A stretch of 64,000 bases of DNA from Methanocatella intestini. GTDB lineage: Archaea; Methanobacteriota; Methanobacteria; Methanobacteriales; Methanobacteriaceae. The stretch lies in the NCBI RefSeq assembly GCF_002252585.1, contig NZ_NQLD01000004.1; one strand, written 5' to 3'. The notes under the pieces were generated by a model. It saw only the letters and a program-made list of their open reading frames with translations. It was not told where the DNA came from and searched no databases. The translations under genes and the position numbers were made by a program. Of the stretch, positions 1 to 9,057 are shown one piece after another; position 1 is the first letter of the stretch; each line of letters begins with the position of its first letter.

Positions 1-268
<268 letters not shown>

Positions 269-890
269 GAATGAAAAAAGCAGATAATCATAAAAAAGCT
301 AAAATTTATGAAGTACGCTAAAAAAATATAGACGAGTAATAAATACACATAATAATTTGATATAAGAGTTCCTATAATCAAATATCACCACATCTACAAA
401 ACCAACATCATACCCGAAAAACTCAGGTACTCATAAAAGCACATTCTATAGATATTAAATTTAATTAATACAATAAATATGATAAATTTATAGCCACATG
501 TGGAAAAGCAGTCATCATAGTTATAATTGTCAATACAATGTAACTTAGACCAACGCCATAAAACACATGGCACATCTAATAGACAGAGATATTATATGGA
601 CAAAATTAATTAAAAATTATTGCAAAAATAACTAATAAGTTATAAAAATAAAAATTAAGGAATATTAAAATAAAATATCTATACTACTATAGTTATACTA
701 AAATACAACTAATTTAATCTGAAAAAAAATTAAATTTTAGAAAAAAATTATAATACAATAATTAAAAAATAACATCAACTTCAAGTAATAAAAAAAAATA
801 AAAAAATAATACTGCCTTATTTGACATGAAATCCCACCCACCCAAACATGAATAATATTTAAAACTTTCTATCTAACTCAAATAATAAGT
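269..890 (-). promoter_or_regulatory. rRNA leader and promoter region, no gene seen
   Basis: This is a very AT-rich stretch between the divergent 16S rRNA and mer genes. I see no convincing coding sequence or tRNA. On the minus strand a TATA-like element (CTATAAATTTA, about 484-494) lies directly beside a perfect 10-bp palindrome, CCACATGTGG (494-503). Together they could be the rRNA promoter, giving a leader of roughly 190 nt. This placement is inference. The region should also hold the leader half of the 16S processing stem, which cannot be confirmed because the 3' half is outside the window. Confidence 0.4.
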
Positions 891-891
891 G

Positions 892-926
892 CTTTATATA
901 TTCTTTAATAGATTTTAATATGGTGA
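892..926 (+). promoter_or_regulatory. mer promoter and ribosome-binding site
   Basis: A CTTTATATA TATA box lies at about 892-900. The ribosome-binding site GGTGAT follows at 921-926, just before the ATG at 931. The implied transcript leader is very short. Confidence 0.7.
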
Positions 927-930
927 TAAA

Positions 931-1896
931 ATGAAGTTCGGTATAGAATTCGTACCAAATGAAGACTTAAATAAAATAGTAGAACGTGTAAAATTAGCTG
1001 AAGAAGTTGGTTTTGAATATGCATGGATCACAGACCACTACAACAACAAAAATGTATATGAAACCTTAGCTTTAATTGCTAAAGAAACCGAAACCATTAA
1101 AATGGGTCCTGGTGTAACCAACCCATATGTAAGAAGCCCTGCTATCTCTGCTTCTGCAATTGCTACTATCGATGAACTCTCCGATGGAAGAGCTACTTTT
1201 GGTATTGGTCCAGGAGACAAAGCAACCTTTGATGCTTTAGGAATCCCATGGGAAAAACCTGTATCCACAATAAAATCTGCTATTGCTGACATTAACACTT
1301 TACTTGCTGGTGACAAAACTGAAACCGGTGCAGCATTAGGTGGAGTAAAAGCTGTTCAAGAACACCTCCCAATTTACATGGGTGCTCAAGGACCTAAAAT
1401 GTTAGAAACCGCTGGAGAAATTGCAGACGGTGTTTTAATTAACGCATCTAACCCTAAAGATTACGAAGCAGCATTACCACTTATTAAAAAAGGAATCGAC
1501 AATGCTGGTAAAAACGTAGCTGACTTTGATGTAGGTGCATACACTGCAACTTCTATCGGAACCGATTCTGAAAAAGCTAAAAACGCAGCAAAAATTGTTG
1601 TTGCTTTCATTGCAGCTGGTTCCCCTCCTATGGTTATCGACAGACACGGATTACCTGAAGGTATCAACGAAAAAATCGGTGCTTGCTTAGGTAAAGGTGA
1701 CTTCGGTGGAGCTATCGGATTAATCGATGATGACTTACTCCACGCATTCTCCGTAGCAGGTACTCCTGATGAATTCATCCCTAAAGTAGAAGGATTAGCT
1801 GAAATGGGTGTAACCCAATATGTAGCTGGTTCTCCAATCGGAAAAGATGTAGAAGAATCCATCAAATTATTAGGAGAAGTAATCGCAAGTTTCTAA
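931..1896 (+). CDS. mer: 5,10-methylenetetrahydromethanopterin reductase (Mer)
   Basis: This enzyme reduces methylene-H4MPT to methyl-H4MPT with reduced coenzyme F420, a cytoplasmic step of hydrogenotrophic methanogenesis. The 321-residue protein has the length of the family and the bacterial-luciferase-like fold. Visible signatures are the N-terminal MKFGIEFVP, the AWITDHYNN segment and the GPGVTNPYVRSPA loop. The codon choice is markedly better optimised than in neighbouring genes (many AAC, ACC and GGT), as expected of a highly expressed gene. It is monocistronic, with its own TATA box and GGTGAT site upstream and a T-rich tail downstream. Confidence 0.97.
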   Translation: MKFGIEFVPNEDLNKIVERVKLAEEVGFEYAWITDHYNNKNVYETLALIAKETETIKMGPGVTNPYVRSPAISASAIATIDELSDGRATFGIGPGDKATFDALGIPWEKPVSTIKSAIADINTLLAGDKTETGAALGGVKAVQEHLPIYMGAQGPKMLETAGEIADGVLINASNPKDYEAALPLIKKGIDNAGKNVADFDVGAYTATSIGTDSEKAKNAAKIVVAFIAAGSPPMVIDRHGLPEGINEKIGACLGKGDFGGAIGLIDDDLLHAFSVAGTPDEFIPKVEGLAEMGVTQYVAGSPIGKDVEESIKLLGEVIASF

Positions 1897-1902
1897 ACTC
1901 CT

Positions 1903-1926
1903 AATTTTTTCTTTTTTTATTTTTTA
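1903..1926 (+). terminator. T-rich terminator after mer
   Basis: Long T tracts immediately after the mer stop codon fit the oligo-T terminators typical of archaea. The stretch also runs into the 3' end of the convergent radical SAM gene. Confidence 0.5.
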
Positions 1927-2856
1927 AACCATAGTTGTTTTAATACCCTGTTTTTTGCAAATAGCTGCTGTTTTTCTATATAAATTATTCTGATACCTGT
2001 TTGAAGGATACTCTTTATTATAAAATAAGTCTTTTACATCATCCAGTACTTCAGGAAAGTTACTTTTAACAAAATTATAATATTTTATTCTGGAGGAATT
2101 TTCACTGCTTCCAAAAAGTGACAGTGCTCCGGGAATTAAATATCCTGCATTGTTTTTCTTAAATACCCTAACAAAATTTTCAAGATTTTCCGAATCATCA
2201 TTTATATAGGGCAATATCGGCATTAATGCAGCGCCTACATGAAAACCTTCATTAGCTAATATATTCATTGCTTTTAGTCTTTGTGAAGGTAAAGGTGCAT
2301 TTGGCTCAACTAAACTAGCTAAATCATCATCAACTGTTGAAAATGAAAAAGTTACACAAACTTTTGATTTCAAGTTTTTCAAATCAACAGGCAATACAGC
2401 TGTATCATTCAGCTTCTTTAAAATATCCATATCTCTTAAGATTAAGTCAGATTTTGTTATAATATGTACCGAATATTTAAACCTTAGAAATATCTTTAAA
2501 ATTTTCCGGGTTAATTCCAATTCCTTTTCTATTTCCATATATGGATCAGATGCCGAACCTAAATTCAAAAATGCTCTTTCGTGATTTCTGGATAATTTCT
2601 TTAATTTATTATAAACCAAATCACAGGCATTGGATTTTACATAATAGCTATTGGTTTTCTTTGCATATTTGCTTCCATTTATATAACAGTATACACAGTC
2701 AAATGAGCATCCCATATAGGGATTAATAGTATAATCTTCCAAAAAGAGATTAAAATTTCTTTTCCCTTTTCGTTTATTGAAAATTGAATTTACTTTTTTA
2801 TTTTCGAATCCGTATTTTTTCAGGATTATATCATCACTATTAGCAAAGTTTTTAAT
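1924..2856 (-). CDS. Radical SAM protein, spore photoproduct lyase-like family (possible ATT start)
   Basis: The CxxxCxxC radical SAM motif (CSFDCVYC) binds the 4Fe-4S cluster, and the preceding DYTINPYMGC is typical of the SPL-like archaeal family (Rv2578c/MJ0683 type). The first canonical start is a TTG at 2742, only 11 codons before the first cluster cysteine and with no ribosome-binding site. The frame stays open to 2868 and encodes a conserved-looking N-terminus (NSIFNKRKGKRNF). No ATG, GTG or TTG exists in that extension. A well-placed AAGGTG at about 2866-2871 points to a start at ATT (2854-2856) or ATA. The substrate is unknown; true photoproduct repair is not shown. Confidence 0.75.
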   Translation of the reverse strand: MKNFANSDDIILKKYGFENKKVNSIFNKRKGKRNFNLFLEDYTINPYMGCSFDCVYCYINGSKYAKKTNSYYVKSNACDLVYNKLKKLSRNHERAFLNLGSASDPYMEIEKELELTRKILKIFLRFKYSVHIITKSDLILRDMDILKKLNDTAVLPVDLKNLKSKVCVTFSFSTVDDDLASLVEPNAPLPSQRLKAMNILANEGFHVGAALMPILPYINDDSENLENFVRVFKKNNAGYLIPGALSLFGSSENSSRIKYYNFVKSNFPEVLDDVKDLFYNKEYPSNRYQNNLYRKTAAICKKQGIKTTMV

Positions 2857-2906
2857 TATATCAACACCTTAAATATTAATATTAATTTTATTATAAGGTA
2901 TATATA

Positions 2907-3989
2907 ATGGAGATTGAAAACTTAACTAAAGAAATTAGAGCTAGGGCATTTGAGAGAAAAGATCCGAAAACACCTAATCAGGTAGCTGCTAGCTGGTATA
3001 ATGATGATTTAACTTATGACGGAGTTGCAAAAACCCTGTTTATTATTTTACCTACTCCAGGATGTTCCTGGGCAATAGGTGACAGCGGCGGATGTACAAT
3101 GTGCAGCTATGTTTCAGACTGTACACTGGAAGCAATTGACAGCGAAACTATAGTAACTATATTCAAAGAGCACCTTAACCGCTTTTCTATTAACGAAGAA
3201 GATAAGATAACCGTTAAATTATTTGCTTCAGGAAGTTTTTTAAATCCTCGTGAACTTCCAAAAGATGCCCGTGATGAAATTTTAAATATTTTAATGGATT
3301 TAGGTAATGTTCATGAAATTGTAGTTGAATCAAGAGCAGAATATGTTAAGGAAGAATACATTGATGAAATAACAGATATTATCGGAGATACTTTATTTGA
3401 AATTAGTATGGGTTTAGAAACTTCCAATGATTATACCAGACTTAAAAAAATAAATAAAGGATTCACTCTTGATGATTTCAACAAAGCAGTTTCATTAATT
3501 CAAAAATTAAACAGCAAAAAAGGTTATAATCTTAAATCCAAAGCATATATTTTTGTAAAACCTATTCTTTTAAATGAAAAAGAAGCTATTGATGAAGCTA
3601 TTGAAACTGCAAGATACTGTGCCGACCATAATGTTGACAGAGTGTCCTTTTGTCCGGCTACAATACATGGAGGAACTTTAATTGAAAGAATGTGGAGAAA
3701 AGGAGCATATCAGCCACCATGGATTTGGAGCTGTATTGAAATTATAAATACTGTACGTAAAGAGTTAAATATTCCTGCATTACTTGACACTTCAGGTTTC
3801 GGTTCAAGACGTGGTCCTTACAATTGTAAAAAATGTAATAAAGATTTAAAACACATGATAATAGCCAATAACTTAACACAAACTCCAATTGACTATGACT
3901 GTGATTGTAAAAACAAATGGCTGGCTGAAATTAATAATGCAGATATGAATAAATCAGCTGTACCTGTAAAACATCTCCCATTATATTAA
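2907..3989 (+). CDS. Archaeosine biosynthesis radical SAM protein RaSEA (TIGR01210 family)
   Basis: The 360-residue protein has three cysteines arranged C53-x9-C63-x2-C66 (GCSWAIGDSGGCTMC) for the radical SAM cluster. Its N-terminal and central sequence matches the archaeal TIGR01210 family. In that family the protein works with ArcS to convert the lysine-adducted preQ0 base at tRNA position 15 into archaeosine. A cysteine-rich C-terminal segment (YNCKKCNKD, then CDCKNKW) may bind zinc or a second cluster. The start is the ATG after AAGGTATATATA. The gene is divergent from the SPL-like gene and shares a short promoter region with it. The family assignment is strong; the reaction is taken from the family. 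Confidence 0.82.
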   Translation: MEIENLTKEIRARAFERKDPKTPNQVAASWYNDDLTYDGVAKTLFIILPTPGCSWAIGDSGGCTMCSYVSDCTLEAIDSETIVTIFKEHLNRFSINEEDKITVKLFASGSFLNPRELPKDARDEILNILMDLGNVHEIVVESRAEYVKEEYIDEITDIIGDTLFEISMGLETSNDYTRLKKINKGFTLDDFNKAVSLIQKLNSKKGYNLKSKAYIFVKPILLNEKEAIDEAIETARYCADHNVDRVSFCPATIHGGTLIERMWRKGAYQPPWIWSCIEIINTVRKELNIPALLDTSGFGSRRGPYNCKKCNKDLKHMIIANNLTQTPIDYDCDCKNKWLAEINNADMNKSAVPVKHLPLY

Positions 3990-4004
3990 AAAAAGTGTTT
4001 TTTT

Positions 4005-4027
4005 TCTGATATGATAAAAGTATCAGA
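4005..4027. terminator. Bidirectional hairpin between convergent genes
   Basis: TCTGATA (4005-4011) and TATCAGA (4021-4027) form a 7-bp stem with a 9-nt loop. A T-run precedes it on the plus strand. It sits exactly between two convergent stop codons. Confidence 0.55.
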
Positions 4028-4028
4028 T

Positions 4029-5321
4029 TTAATTTTTATTTTTAAATTCCAATAGTTTATTAATCAGCAGATAATCCAAAATCACCATTATAAATAAATA
4101 ATTCAGATATATTCTATCATCACTTGTTAATGAAGGTGTAAAACCTGAAATAATCACAGATCCGAAACCCAGCACCAATAGTGCAAATATAAAATAACCC
4201 AATTCTTTATTGTTTTTATAAATCATATAAACTGAATATAACGGCACCAATGCAATTATAAGATAGAGAACGCCGCAGATTATCATTCTTATAAATCCTA
4301 AACTTAATAAACCGTATTTCAGATTAGTCAAATCAAAATAGCTATAGACATCACTGAAATTTGCAAATCCTGCTGTTGCAAAAAACAATACAATCAAAGC
4401 AGGAATAAAAGTAAGCAGCATTATTTTCCTTTTATCAGATATCAGATAACTATAAACCGCAAGTAAAGCAAGGAAAATTACTGAAAATATGTCTTTTGCC
4501 ATTAAAATCCAGCTGAAGAAATAATTAATTCCTACATCCAGTTTATTTATAATATTGAAGTTGGAATAATCTGGAAATCCAAGTTTAGTAACTACATTTA
4601 CCCTGTTTACATTTCCCGGACAGCAGAAATCATAAATGAAATTCAAAACTATTAAACCTACAAATAAATAAATCACCTTCGGAATTTCAATCTTTTTATA
4701 CAGACAGTAACCTATAACAAATACATATGCTCCACCAACCATTGTCAGTAACTGTTCAGAGCTGACAGCTTCCATTAATGTGACAATTAAAATCAGATAT
4801 AGTGCTATTTTTTTAAATTTAGACAAATCCCTATTTTTAAATACATATTCTTTCAGCAAATAAAAATGCAGCAATATAAAACAAACTGGCCATATGTAAT
4901 TTGTTGTAGTTGCTAACCATCCTGCAGATTCCAAAATCTTAGAAAAAGATATTATGAATAAACCTACAAAAAAGCAAGCCAGACAATTATAAAAGAAGCT
5001 TTTTTCATCATCATTAACCAGTAATTTACTTAACAGTACAGCAATAGCTACAAAAATAACTGAATCCACTATTCTCCAAATTTCTGCAGGAACAGATACC
5101 AATATACCTACATCAAATTCTATAAGAGACCTTGAACTCCAAGTTGCATACCTGTAGCTTAAAAATCCGTCTTTAGTTAATGACCATAAAGGATGCTTTG
5201 AAACTATTGTTTGGAAAGTAGGATAATCTGCAGTAACTACTGCCAATTTCCAATGATAACACAACAAAATCATTAAAAATATCAAAAAAGGAATATACTT
5301 AATATATTTTTTAAAATTCAT
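4029..5321 (-). CDS. Multi-pass membrane protein, DUF6056-like
   Basis: This 430-residue protein is almost entirely hydrophobic, with about ten predicted membrane segments starting at residues 9-23. The extracytoplasmic loop after the first helix contains YATWSSRSLIEF, a motif seen in DUF6056-type and related polyprenol-linked glycosyl transfer proteins. The function is not known. A role in cell-surface polysaccharide assembly is plausible. It is a single gene, divergent from the DUF308-like gene at 5459. Confidence 0.6.
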   Translation of the reverse strand: MNFKKYIKYIPFLIFLMILLCYHWKLAVVTADYPTFQTIVSKHPLWSLTKDGFLSYRYATWSSRSLIEFDVGILVSVPAEIWRIVDSVIFVAIAVLLSKLLVNDDEKSFFYNCLACFFVGLFIISFSKILESAGWLATTTNYIWPVCFILLHFYLLKEYVFKNRDLSKFKKIALYLILIVTLMEAVSSEQLLTMVGGAYVFVIGYCLYKKIEIPKVIYLFVGLIVLNFIYDFCCPGNVNRVNVVTKLGFPDYSNFNIINKLDVGINYFFSWILMAKDIFSVIFLALLAVYSYLISDKRKIMLLTFIPALIVLFFATAGFANFSDVYSYFDLTNLKYGLLSLGFIRMIICGVLYLIIALVPLYSVYMIYKNNKELGYFIFALLVLGFGSVIISGFTPSLTSDDRIYLNYLFIMVILDYLLINKLLEFKNKN

Positions 5322-5458
5322 ATCACTATTTCCAGCTAAATCAATAATTATTAATATTATCCAAACAGTATGATAAAATTTTGCATGGATAATTTTAACT
5401 ACTTTAAAGAAAAAATATATGAATATATAAAATATTAAAATTAATACGGAGGAAAAAG

Positions 5459-5941
5459 ATGAAAAATAAATTTGTTAGTTTACTGGCTATCATTTTAGGA
5501 ATAATAATCATCGCATTTCCAATGATTGGTGTTATTGGAACTAGTTCCTTAATAGGTTTATCTGTTCTTTTAATCTCTATTTATCTGCTTGTTGTAGGAG
5601 TAGCTATTATAGATTATAATAAATCCGGAGCAATTATCGATTTAATTTTAGGAATTATGCTATTATTCTTAAGTCTTGGTTTAATATTCAATCCTAATCT
5701 ATTTGCATTTCTTGCAGAAATTTCACTTTATCTTGCAGGAATTGTACTGATTATTGTGGGAGTTGTTGCTTTAGTTAACAATCGCCATACCAGATTCGGA
5801 TTTTATATAGGTATAAGCGGAATAATATTAGGTTTAGTTTACATAATCATTGGTACTTACGTTGCAGATCCTATTATTTTAGGTACTTTAATCGGATTAT
5901 GGTTAGTAATAACCGGTGTTTTAAAAATTATAGATGGTTAA
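5459..5941 (+). CDS. DUF308/HdeD-like small membrane protein
   Basis: The 160-residue protein has six hydrophobic segments in three helical hairpins, and its repeated G-I-I-L-G patterns are typical of DUF308 (HdeD-like) proteins. In bacteria HdeD is linked to acid resistance; no role is established in methanogens. A good GGAGGA site lies just upstream of the ATG. The next gene begins about 30 bp downstream, so the two may be cotranscribed. Confidence 0.65.
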   Translation: MKNKFVSLLAIILGIIIIAFPMIGVIGTSSLIGLSVLLISIYLLVVGVAIIDYNKSGAIIDLILGIMLLFLSLGLIFNPNLFAFLAEISLYLAGIVLIIVGVVALVNNRHTRFGFYIGISGIILGLVYIIIGTYVADPIILGTLIGLWLVITGVLKIIDG

Positions 5942-5974
5942 TCCCCATCCACTTTTTCTTTTTTGGTGTTGAAA

Positions 5975-7246
5975 TTGATAGCTATTAGTGCAGACTTTGA
6001 CCCGGTACACAAAGGTCATGAAAAATTAATTAAAGAAGCAAAAAAACTAGCTGATGAAAAGCAAAAAAAGCTAGTAGTATATTTAAATAAAGGATACAGT
6101 GCTAATCACGGCCCATTTTTTGTAAATTTTGAAGCCAGACGTGATATGGCTTTAGCTCTTGGGGCAGATGAAGTAAAATCATTTGAAGGACTTCATCACA
6201 GACTTGTTTTATCTTATAGTGTTCCAATCAGATTAAATAAAATGTATGAAGATGGTGCTACTGATTATATTACATCAGCACATATTTCACTTGATGAAAT
6301 TAAAAACAAAGCTCAAAAATTTGTTAAAGAGGGAAATTTCGTTGGAATGCCTAAAAATTATCCCAACAGAAATGAAATACGCTGGTATGCGCTAAATGAA
6401 TTTCTGGGATCTCCTTTAGAATATCATGTGATTCCTGAGTTTAACAAAGAAAAATATTCCGGAAGAAAAATCAGAAAGTCTATTTTAGATAATGATATGG
6501 TAATTCCTAAAGAAACCAGAAAATTACTTCCAAAAACAACTATTGACATTCTTGAAGATGAAATAGCTGCAGGCAGAATTCCCGGCCAACGCAATTGGAC
6601 TGAAATTTATAAAAGAATGAATACATATTCAAGAGGAAATCTTGAAAAGATAGCTTACCTGAACGGGAACACCATAAATGAAATAATTAAAAGAAGAGTT
6701 TACAGAGATCCCGAGTCAATTTGGGCAGTATTTAGAAGAGCTAATTACGGACCAGTTATGACAAGACTGGCTGTAAGTGCTATTGAAGAAGAAGTCACTA
6801 AAAAAGAAGTAATGGACTTGATGAAAAGTTATGAAGCAAAAGGCGTTATTCCGGAAGGTCAGAAAGTTCAAAAAGTAATTGATAGAGCATGGTATGTTGC
6901 AAGTGAAGGTGAAAAAGGAGTAAATGCTAAAACAGCCAATGAAACCTTTAGAAGCAAAAATATTAAAGTTGATAATCCTCCTTTAAATATTCATGCCGGT
7001 TTAAATTTAACTAAATTCGAAACTAAAATTATTTCAGAAGGGCTGAATGCTGATTTATATATTGATAAAGACAATAAAATTTCAGTTCAGCTAAAAGCAG
7101 AAGGTAAAAAGATTAAAACCAATTTAAGATTACCTGCAAAAGAAGTGACTTACCTCAGATACATTATGGATTCAAACTTCATCCCGACAAGTGCCAGCAT
7201 CAGAAAGGATAAAAAAGGATATAAAGTTGATATAACTATTGGCTAA
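5975..7246 (+). CDS. Nucleotidyltransferase-fold protein, TmcAL/cytidylyltransferase-like
   Basis: The N-terminus (IAISADFDPVHKGHEKLI) carries the nucleotidyltransferase HxGH motif and resembles bacterial TmcAL and other cytidylyltransferase-like proteins. Further TmcAL-like features are the YSGRKIRKSIL segment near residue 165 and an alpha-helical middle. The C-terminal third (from about residue 330) is unlike TmcAL and may be a separate RNA- or protein-binding domain. I chose the TTG at 5975 because the GGTG at 5965-5968 sits six bases before it; earlier TTG and GTG codons overlap that site. Function in tRNA modification is a guess. The 3' end overlaps the convergent gene by 11 bp. Confidence 0.6.
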   Translation: MIAISADFDPVHKGHEKLIKEAKKLADEKQKKLVVYLNKGYSANHGPFFVNFEARRDMALALGADEVKSFEGLHHRLVLSYSVPIRLNKMYEDGATDYITSAHISLDEIKNKAQKFVKEGNFVGMPKNYPNRNEIRWYALNEFLGSPLEYHVIPEFNKEKYSGRKIRKSILDNDMVIPKETRKLLPKTTIDILEDEIAAGRIPGQRNWTEIYKRMNTYSRGNLEKIAYLNGNTINEIIKRRVYRDPESIWAVFRRANYGPVMTRLAVSAIEEEVTKKEVMDLMKSYEAKGVIPEGQKVQKVIDRAWYVASEGEKGVNAKTANETFRSKNIKVDNPPLNIHAGLNLTKFETKIISEGLNADLYIDKDNKISVQLKAEGKKIKTNLRLPAKEVTYLRYIMDSNFIPTSASIRKDKKGYKVDITIG

Positions 7247-7970
7247 GCTTTTTAAAAGAAGCTTTAATCATTGTTAAATCATGATTTTCAAAATAATCAA
7301 TAATCTGTTCTAATTCTTCCGCCTTTCTTTTTTTAGCATTTTTTGTATTGTTAATTCTTGACAAAGCCTTTTTTTTAAAATCATTGCCTTCAGTTAAAGT
7401 TAAAATATCAAAAAATTCATCTTCCAAATCTAAATTTTCAGCTATTTCCATGCTTTCCATTAAAACAGCTGAAAGAGACTTTGTATACATGCTCCTAAGT
7501 AATTTCAGCTTAGATACATCACCGGGATTTTCACTAATTTTGTGAACTTCCAAAAAATCATCCAGAAAATCCAGCTTTTCCAAGTTTTTTCCGGACAAAT
7601 ACAATACCGGATTTGGAGCATCTATTTTTCCGATAATTGCTCCGTCTACAAAATTATCCACATATTCATTGATTTTTAAAGTTGTTTTAGGAGAAATATT
7701 ATTTAAATCTATGTAGATCCCTTTAGAATATTTTCCATATTCAGCAGCTATGTCCAGTGCCTGACTGGGACTATTAGCAGAAATTAAAATGTCTGAAAAA
7801 GCAGCTACCTCTTTAAAAGTATCTAAAATTTCCACATCTGACTTTTTCATATTTTCAATTGTATTTTCTGACCTGTTTTGGGCAGATGTTAAAAAAGTAA
7901 TATTTTCAGAGTCAATCAAACCTGTTAAGTTTTTAGCTACCTTTCCAAAACCGATAAATCCTATTTTCAC
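7236..7970 (-). CDS. NAD(P)-binding protein, 6-phosphogluconate dehydrogenase-like (DUF1932-type)
   Basis: The N-terminal Rossmann motif MKIGFIGFGKVAKNL binds a dinucleotide. The C-terminal half is helical, with a KLLRSMYTKSL segment like the DUF1932 domain of short beta-hydroxyacid dehydrogenase relatives. The length is 244 residues. It is the last gene of the long minus-strand run that starts at 13093 and overlaps the upstream ccdA-like gene by 4 bp, so it is probably translationally coupled. The substrate is unknown. Confidence 0.65.
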   Translation of the reverse strand: MKIGFIGFGKVAKNLTGLIDSENITFLTSAQNRSENTIENMKKSDVEILDTFKEVAAFSDILISANSPSQALDIAAEYGKYSKGIYIDLNNISPKTTLKINEYVDNFVDGAIIGKIDAPNPVLYLSGKNLEKLDFLDDFLEVHKISENPGDVSKLKLLRSMYTKSLSAVLMESMEIAENLDLEDEFFDILTLTEGNDFKKKALSRINNTKNAKKRKAEELEQIIDYFENHDLTMIKASFKKLSQ

Positions 7971-8578
7971 AAAATTCCTCCAAGAGCAGTTATTAACATA
8001 TAAACAGCCCCAATTATAATTAATACTGCAAATATTTTCTGAATATATTCAGTTTTTTTAGCAAACCTTGAGATATCAATGTTAGAAATTATATATCCCA
8101 AGATTAATAATGTTAATCCAAAACCAAGGCAATACAAAAGAATGTTGAATGCTACAAATACTGGATTTCCTGAACTTACAAGCAGTGTTAAAAGTGAAAT
8201 CAGATAACCGCTGTAACATGGTGCCCATGATAAAGAAGTTAGAAATCCTAAAATAAATGCATTATCTCTGCTTTTATAAGTTAATGCTGGAAACTTGCAG
8301 GAACCGGAAGTTAATAAAAATCCTCCAATTAAAAGCAGGAAAAATGCAGATATAACTCGAATATAATTTAAGTATTTATAAATAGCTATTGTAAAATACA
8401 CTGTTGCAAATAGTATAACTACAAAAATAGCAAATAAACCTAAAACAAATGAAATAATCTCTGTATTCTTTCTTTTTTTTAAATTAAATCCTATAAAAAT
8501 AGGTAAAACGGGTAAAATACAGGGAGATAAAATTGAAATTACTCCTGTAATAAAAGAAACCGCCAGAACAATTTCCAC
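7967..8578 (-). CDS. CcdA-like thiol-disulfide membrane transporter
   Basis: The 203-residue protein has six predicted membrane helices. The two hallmark cysteines of the CcdA/DsbD membrane domain are present, in SPCILPVLP near the N-terminus and SWAPCYSG in the middle. CcdA carries reducing equivalents across the membrane to an extracytoplasmic thioredoxin. The gene immediately upstream encodes such a membrane-anchored thioredoxin, so the pair likely forms one redox relay. The start is GTG, with GAGGAG six bases before it. Confidence 0.85.
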   Translation of the reverse strand: MEIVLAVSFITGVISILSPCILPVLPIFIGFNLKKRKNTEIISFVLGLFAIFVVILFATVYFTIAIYKYLNYIRVISAFFLLLIGGFLLTSGSCKFPALTYKSRDNAFILGFLTSLSWAPCYSGYLISLLTLLVSSGNPVFVAFNILLYCLGFGLTLLILGYIISNIDISRFAKKTEYIQKIFAVLIIIGAVYMLITALGGIL

Positions 8579-8587
8579 AATATCTCC

Positions 8588-9028
8588 TCAAATCATGTTT
8601 ATTAAATCTTTCGGACCATAATAACCTTCAATAGACTTTAATTCATTACCTTCACTGTCTAAAATAAGCATAGTAGGTGTTGAATAAACATTATACTTAC
8701 CAGCTATTTCAGGATTGTCATTAACATTAATTATAACAACTACATAACTTTCATTAAGCTTATCCATAATTTGTGCATCATTCAGGGTGTTCTGCCTTAA
8801 CTGATGACAATAAGTACAGGTATCTGATTCAAAAACAGCAAAAACTTCTTTATCACTAGTTTTAGCTTTTTGAAGTGCTTCGGACAAAGTTCCTGCAGTA
8901 TCAATAATGTTAAACTCTGATTCGGAAGCTTCTTCTTTTTCAAAATCCCCATTAATTGAAAACCATCCACTTAATGCAATAATGACAAGTATTATGAAAA
9001 TAATGAAATATAAACTACATTTTTTCAT
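8588..9028 (-). CDS. Membrane-anchored thioredoxin-fold protein (CxxC)
   Basis: After an N-terminal membrane anchor (about residues 5-22) comes a thioredoxin fold with the active site CTYC and the cis-proline segment YSTPTMLILD. The active site should face outside the cell. I chose the second ATG at 9028 (MKKCSL), which gives a normal signal-anchor; the frame opens 24 bp further upstream. The partner is likely the adjacent CcdA-like transporter. Confidence 0.82.
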   Translation of the reverse strand: MKKCSLYFIIFIILVIIALSGWFSINGDFEKEEASESEFNIIDTAGTLSEALQKAKTSDKEVFAVFESDTCTYCHQLRQNTLNDAQIMDKLNESYVVVIINVNDNPEIAGKYNVYSTPTMLILDSEGNELKSIEGYYGPKDLINMI

Positions 9029-9057
9029 GAATATATTATAATAAATTATCAAATATA

